Below, in pieces: positions 59,683 through 64,000 of a stretch of DNA of 64,000 bases. Each line of letters starts with the position of its first letter. Within the stretch, counting starts at the first letter, position 1. The stretch is from the NCBI GenBank assembly GCA_036937835.1, contig CM072870.1, positions 18,075,501-18,139,500 on the forward strand. The letters are read 5' to 3'. The DNA comes from Pampus argenteus (lineage: Eukaryota > Chordata > Actinopteri > Scombriformes > Stromateidae). Position numbers and translations under genes: made by a program. The notes below the pieces were generated by a model. That model did not search any database. It saw only the letters and a list, made by a program, of their open reading frames with translations, and was not told the origin of the DNA.

Positions 59683-61439
59683 TATACACATTTGGGTGTA
59701 TCGTAAAGGAATTTATTAAATGAACATGTTAATTATGAAACCTATTAAACAGCTAATTGGAAATGTGACATGAAATATGATCATTCTCTTTTCATTACTT
59801 CAGTTTGACATGGAGCTTGACTCCTGCACTGTCAGGTAAACATTTTCCCATGACTCTCAAATCGCTCAAATACTAAAAGCCAGATTTCTATCAACTATTC
59901 TGATCTCGAGAGGAAGAATCTTAATATTTTAGTTACTCCAGTCAGTCCAAATGTTCCACCTAATGTGTTCGAGTCTTACTCTAGTGAAAGCAAGTGAATG
60001 CAATCGAGTCATCTGACATTACAGGAAACAGAACCAGTTGACGTGGTTTCCCTGTTAAGCAGTGGGTTTCATATGTTTCCTGTTATAGCTACCACATTTT
60101 GCACTACATTTTCGTTTAACTGTTTATTTCTTTAAAATAATTTCTTTTCTTAATTTATCTTTTCAAAATGTTCTTATTTGTCTATATTCTGAAATTTCTA
60201 AGCTACATGTCATGTGATGAACAAGTCACCCTTATTCTTTTCATCCTTCAAGAGAAGTGACTATAGTCAGCTTTAATTAATTCTGGTTAAAACAGAGACA
60301 AAAACAAGGAAAAGGAAATAAAGGTCCATTATACCACGTGTCTGCAGTGTAAGTTTTAACTCATGCACCAGGTGAGCAATTTTCATTGGAGTGATGGTGC
60401 CATCTTTAGGTCAAGTATTCAGTTCCGATAATGCATCCATTTATAGGAAAGACTTCAGTACTTTCTTCCTGTGTTTATGTTGACCAATAAGCAGAGTGAA
60501 TGTTCTCATGTGGCTTGTAGCGATGCATCTTGGTTCACTTGGATTTTTTTTCTGTGTGAAAAACTGAAACAATAAAAAAAAAGCATCAAGTTTACCAACA
60601 CATCCACTGATTTGGACCAGAGCTTTGTAAAATGCAAAATACCTCTTTAGTGATTGTGAGATGTTTGATTTTTTTTTTTTTTTTCTTTTTGATGATTTCT
60701 TTCTTATCAATTGGTTAAAATTATCCTTAATTCAGTGGTTACCGATCCTCATGGTTTGTGGTCAGTTAAAATTGGCTCAATGTATATATGTATAATGTTC
60801 TTAGAATTAACTACCAACAGTAAAATGCAACTTACACTTTAATGCATGCACTCACAGGGGATATTTGTTTGCATTGAGAGTACTTTTACTTTTGATACAT
60901 GTTGCTGTTAATACTCATTTATAAACACACATACAATGCAGGGGGGTTTTTTTATTTTTATTTTTTTAATAATGAAGCATTGCAGTATTGCCACATTTAC
61001 TGCAGTAAAAACTCGCTCACATCACTGTTGCTCTGACAAAACAACAACGACACTGCAAGATATCACCTTGGGCTTTAAGAAATTATTATTATTCTCTGAC
61101 ATTTTTTTTATTATTTTATATAAATAGTATATAATAAATAATAGAATAAAATAAATAGGAGTTAATAAACAAATCAATGAAAATAACCATTAGGTACAAC
61201 ATAATGTTCAGTAACACGTGCACGTTATTACTGACTAATATATCCTTTATCACCCGGATCTGCCTCTCTTCTCTATCTCTGTCTTTCATAAAAACACACA
61301 CAAAAGCAAACTTGTTTATTACGAGGAGGAAAAACAAAAAAGACTTTAACTCTCCAGCAGGACCCAGCGCTCCTCAACGAGAACCATTCAACCATTTCTC
61401 TCCTTTATAAACCTCCGTCTCGCACCTGAATCGCTGTTT

Positions 61440-61615
61440 TAAGGGAGGAGGCTTGTATGCGCACGCACCACACCTCTACTCACGCTCTCGCGCACGTCAT
61501 AGAAGTCATAAAGTCATAAAGGTTGTATGGAGATAAAGCAGCTGCTGAGGAGTGAAGGAGACTGTCTGCACATTCCTCCTTCACTGCGACTGGGAGCCTG
61601 CCTGAAGACCCTGTG
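61440..61615 (+). promoter_or_regulatory. Likely slc5a5 promoter and noncoding first exon
   Basis: A CpG-richer patch contains gcgcacgtcat (CRE-like half-site) and the direct repeat aaagtcataaagtcataaag. It leads into a non-AT-rich stretch ending ctgtg at 61615 before gtgagt, a good splice donor. It fits a noncoding exon 1 spliced to the coding exon near 62002 or 62107. The transcription start was not determined. Confidence 0.4.
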
Positions 61616-62125
61616 GTGAGTCTTCACATTTTTAATTCAACTTTCTAAAAAAAAGAAAAAAAATAGATATGCATATGTGTTATTAGAAGCACGTTGTTTA
61701 AGAAACTTCATTAAACAGCACAATAATGTTTTTAACTGTCCATCAGTGAGTATGTAACACCTGAAATTCACTTTACTTGAGTGAATAATATTGTAGCAGT
61801 AATTAAAAAAGGGTTTCAAATTATTTACAGTGAAGATGTCGGCTACTTAAAAGTTTGTGGGGGGAATTAAAAGAAATACAAAATCAAAATCAAGGTAACC
61901 CAAAAATAAAAAAAACATTTCTGCTGATAGTGTTATGATATTCCACTGTAAATGCAGTGAATGAGACACTATTGTTTAGAGCTGTTGTAAACATCCTGCA
62001 GATATCACCTAGAATCGATGAGATAACCCTGTGTATTGTATCTCCATCAGTCATTGCATGGTCGCTAAATGAGACTGGCATCTGGATCCTTCAAAATACA
62101 AGGCAGACAGCATCGCGGTGAAAAC

Positions 62126-64000
62126 ATGGAAGAGCAGTCTGCCAGTGAGCCATCCAGATCAGGCTTTGTCCTGGCTGACTACGTAGTCTTTGCTACCATG
62201 CTGTTGTTCTCTATGGTCATCGGACTTTTTCAGGCCCTGAAGAAGAAGCCACAGGACGTCAGGGCTGATGACTTCTTCACTGGTGGTCGGAGTATGCCAG
62301 CGGTGCCTGTTGGACTGTCCCTCTGTGCCAGTTTTATGTCAGCAGTCCAGGTTTTGGGTGTTCCTGCTGAGGTTTCACACTATGGCTTTAAATTCCTCTA
62401 CATGTGCCTTGGACAAAGCATCAGCTCTTTGCTGACAGCTTTCCTGTTCCTGCCAGTTTTCTTTCGACTTGGCATCACCAGCACCAATGAGGTTGTAATG
62501 AGTTCTCATACCTAAATACCATTATCATGAATTGAACAGAATTATAATGAAAACGGTGTCTAGTGGCCTGAACAAACGTGACTTTGAGTTGACAAATCAC
62601 TTTGTGACATTTTTGATCTTGTCTAATTTGAGTCTGTTATCAATATCGAAAAATCATAATATAAATCTTACCATCATGTTGAGACCATTAAATAAATCAA
62701 GGTGATCTTGAAAAATCACATTTTAGAGCTACAAGTAGGAGGAAAAAAATACTGCAAAATAAACTCATGGAGACAAATCCCTGCAATGATACTGGCTTAA
62801 TAAATTTGTATCAGCAAACAATTGGCAACTTACACGTCCAGCAGACAGTATAAGTCCAGTACTCAGTGGGTTTGCCTCTATGAGTGACCATTTCACATTA
62901 CACTCAATAGGAAATGTGGCTTAATGTAGGTTTTAAAAAACAACATTTATTAGGACAATAAACATGAATTGATTGAAGTTAACAGTAGAAACAACATATA
63001 GACTTCCATATAGAATAGGGTTTAAACAAACAGTTTCTATCCAATCAGTGTAGAAATGGGGCCAAGATCTCTCTGACAAAATGTTGAAATGCACCTGTGA
63101 GTCATCAAACACGTTGAATATAAGATGTGAGGAAGGATGAGTGATGTGTACAGAGATACTCCACTGTGTCATAACTCCAGCTGTCTGACTGTCACAGTAT
63201 CTGAAGATGAGATTTGGCAGAGGAATGCAGCTGTTGGGTAGTGTCCAGTTTCTTGTGGCCACGGTAAAAACAGACACAGACATTGTTAAGATATTTGCAC
63301 AAACCAAACATCACCTTTGAAATGACCACACAGTTGAACTTTTTGATATGCATGTTTTCTGATCTCCCTGTGTTCCTTTTTCTCTCTCAGCTGTTTTACA
63401 CAGGGATTGTCATCTATGCGCCAGCCTTGATCCTCAACCAAGGTGGGAGAGATTACCCTATGGTCCTCTGTGTGTTTACATTCATTAGATATTTACATTT
63501 ATTTGTCATTTTGATTATATATATATAGAAGTATTCATTATTTCTGGCGGTCAGCTTGGCATGCATGCAGTATGTACAGGTGTTTAATGCTGTTTTTAAT
63601 TTCAGCTACTGGACTCAACATATGGGTGTCTCTGTTTTCTACTGGCATCATCTGCACGCTGTACACAACACTGGTATGTATATATATATATATATATATT
63701 TATTTTTTTTTTTCATCTCATCAAAGCAGCATGTTTAATGTGTGTTCAGCATACACACACTAGACTCTATATTATTAAAATATATATTAAAATGAAAATC
63801 TACTTCATGTTGTATTTGACATGGGTTTGGCATATTTTTGGCAGCACATTTCAGTGGCATTTTATCAGGAATACAAGTACAAATATCTCAAAGCATTCAT
63901 TTTATTATATCGATTCAATGATATTACAAACATAACATCAGGTGTCATCACTGCTAATGGCCTGCACTGTGTTTATCTTGCCAGTTAAGTTTGTCTCCCT
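62126..64000 (+). CDS. slc5a5: SLC5A5, sodium/iodide symporter (3' partial)
   Basis: Na+-coupled iodide transporter (NIS) of the SSS family. It sits in the basolateral membrane of thyroid follicle cells and concentrates iodide for hormone synthesis (family knowledge). Exons 62126-62491, 63198-63263, 63391-63442 and 63606-63673 give the first 184 residues, and the gene then leaves the window. Visible signatures are DDFFTGGRSMPAVPVGLSL, SAVQVLGVPAE, KFLYMCLGQS, LPVFFRLGITST and LFYTGIVIYAPALILNQ. VQVLGVP and MCLGQ match SLC5A5 rather than SLC5A8 or SLC5A12. The start is MEEQSASEP, which aligns with the usual N-terminus. An in-frame ATG at 62069 would add 19 residues. The neighbouring jak3 supports the call. 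Confidence 0.92.

Larger units (their letters stand above)
58308..62125. other. jak3-slc5a5 divergent upstream region
   Basis: The two genes point away from each other across about 3.8 kb. A possible jak3 noncoding first exon has its donor edge at 59372 (reverse-strand gtaac after it). TA repeats lie at about 58516-58556 and 59647-59681. A likely slc5a5 noncoding exon ends at 61615. No protein gene is recognisable between them. Confidence 0.5.

Noticed and set aside
62069..62125. Upstream in-frame ATG as the slc5a5 start
   Set aside because: The extra 19 residues (MRLASGSFK onwards) have no counterpart in NIS proteins I know, whereas the ATG at 62126 aligns with the usual start. Not fully excluded.

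Overview
This window is nuclear DNA of a ray-finned (teleost) fish, probably a percomorph. Genes are split by many short GT-AG introns, the intergenic DNA is AT-rich and full of (TA)n, (CA)n and poly-A runs, and the gene set matches the vertebrate JAK3-B3GNT3-SLC5A5-MAST3 neighbourhood (human 19p13.11). I see no operon, phage, CRISPR array, rRNA or convincing tRNA gene. The species cannot be named from sequence alone.

Layout, left to right: (1) mast3 (+), 629-18840, lacking its 5' end, with a 3' UTR of about 3 kb. (2) ndufa7 (+), 22242-23644, four exons. (3) A compact LDL-receptor-family gene (+), 24396-33352, twelve exons, with only four LDL-A repeats and no NPxY tail. (4) A kcnv2-type silent potassium channel gene (+), 36801-39287, two exons. 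(5) b3gnt3 (+), 42854-43978, one coding exon. (6) jak3 (-), 58298 down to 47400, 23 coding exons giving 1105 residues. (7) slc5a5 (+), starting at 62126 and running off the right edge. Exon phases were checked by hand. The summed lengths of mast3, ndufa7, the LDLR-like gene, kcnv2, jak3 and the visible part of slc5a5 all give whole numbers of codons.

The genes are ordinary vertebrate genes with separate jobs: a microtubule-associated kinase, a respiratory complex I subunit, a lipoprotein-type receptor, a modulatory potassium channel subunit, a Golgi glycosyltransferase, a cytokine-receptor kinase and the iodide transporter. Their linkage is informative about history rather than function. An LDLR-family gene directly followed by a kcnv2-type gene on the same strand repeats the human VLDLR-KCNV2 pair beside JAK2 on 9p24, but here it sits beside JAK3. 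It looks like a second copy of an ancient block from the vertebrate genome duplications.

Mobile and repetitive DNA is concentrated in jak3 introns. These hold a solo LTR with a perfect 5-bp target duplication, a palindromic foldback element, a 21-bp minisatellite of about 28 units that shares the core of that palindrome, and a decayed L2-like LINE tail. I found no clear sign of a wholly new biological system. The items most worth a second look are the reduced LDL receptor, with its possible GC-AG alternative tail, and the paired repeats squeezing one jak3 intron.
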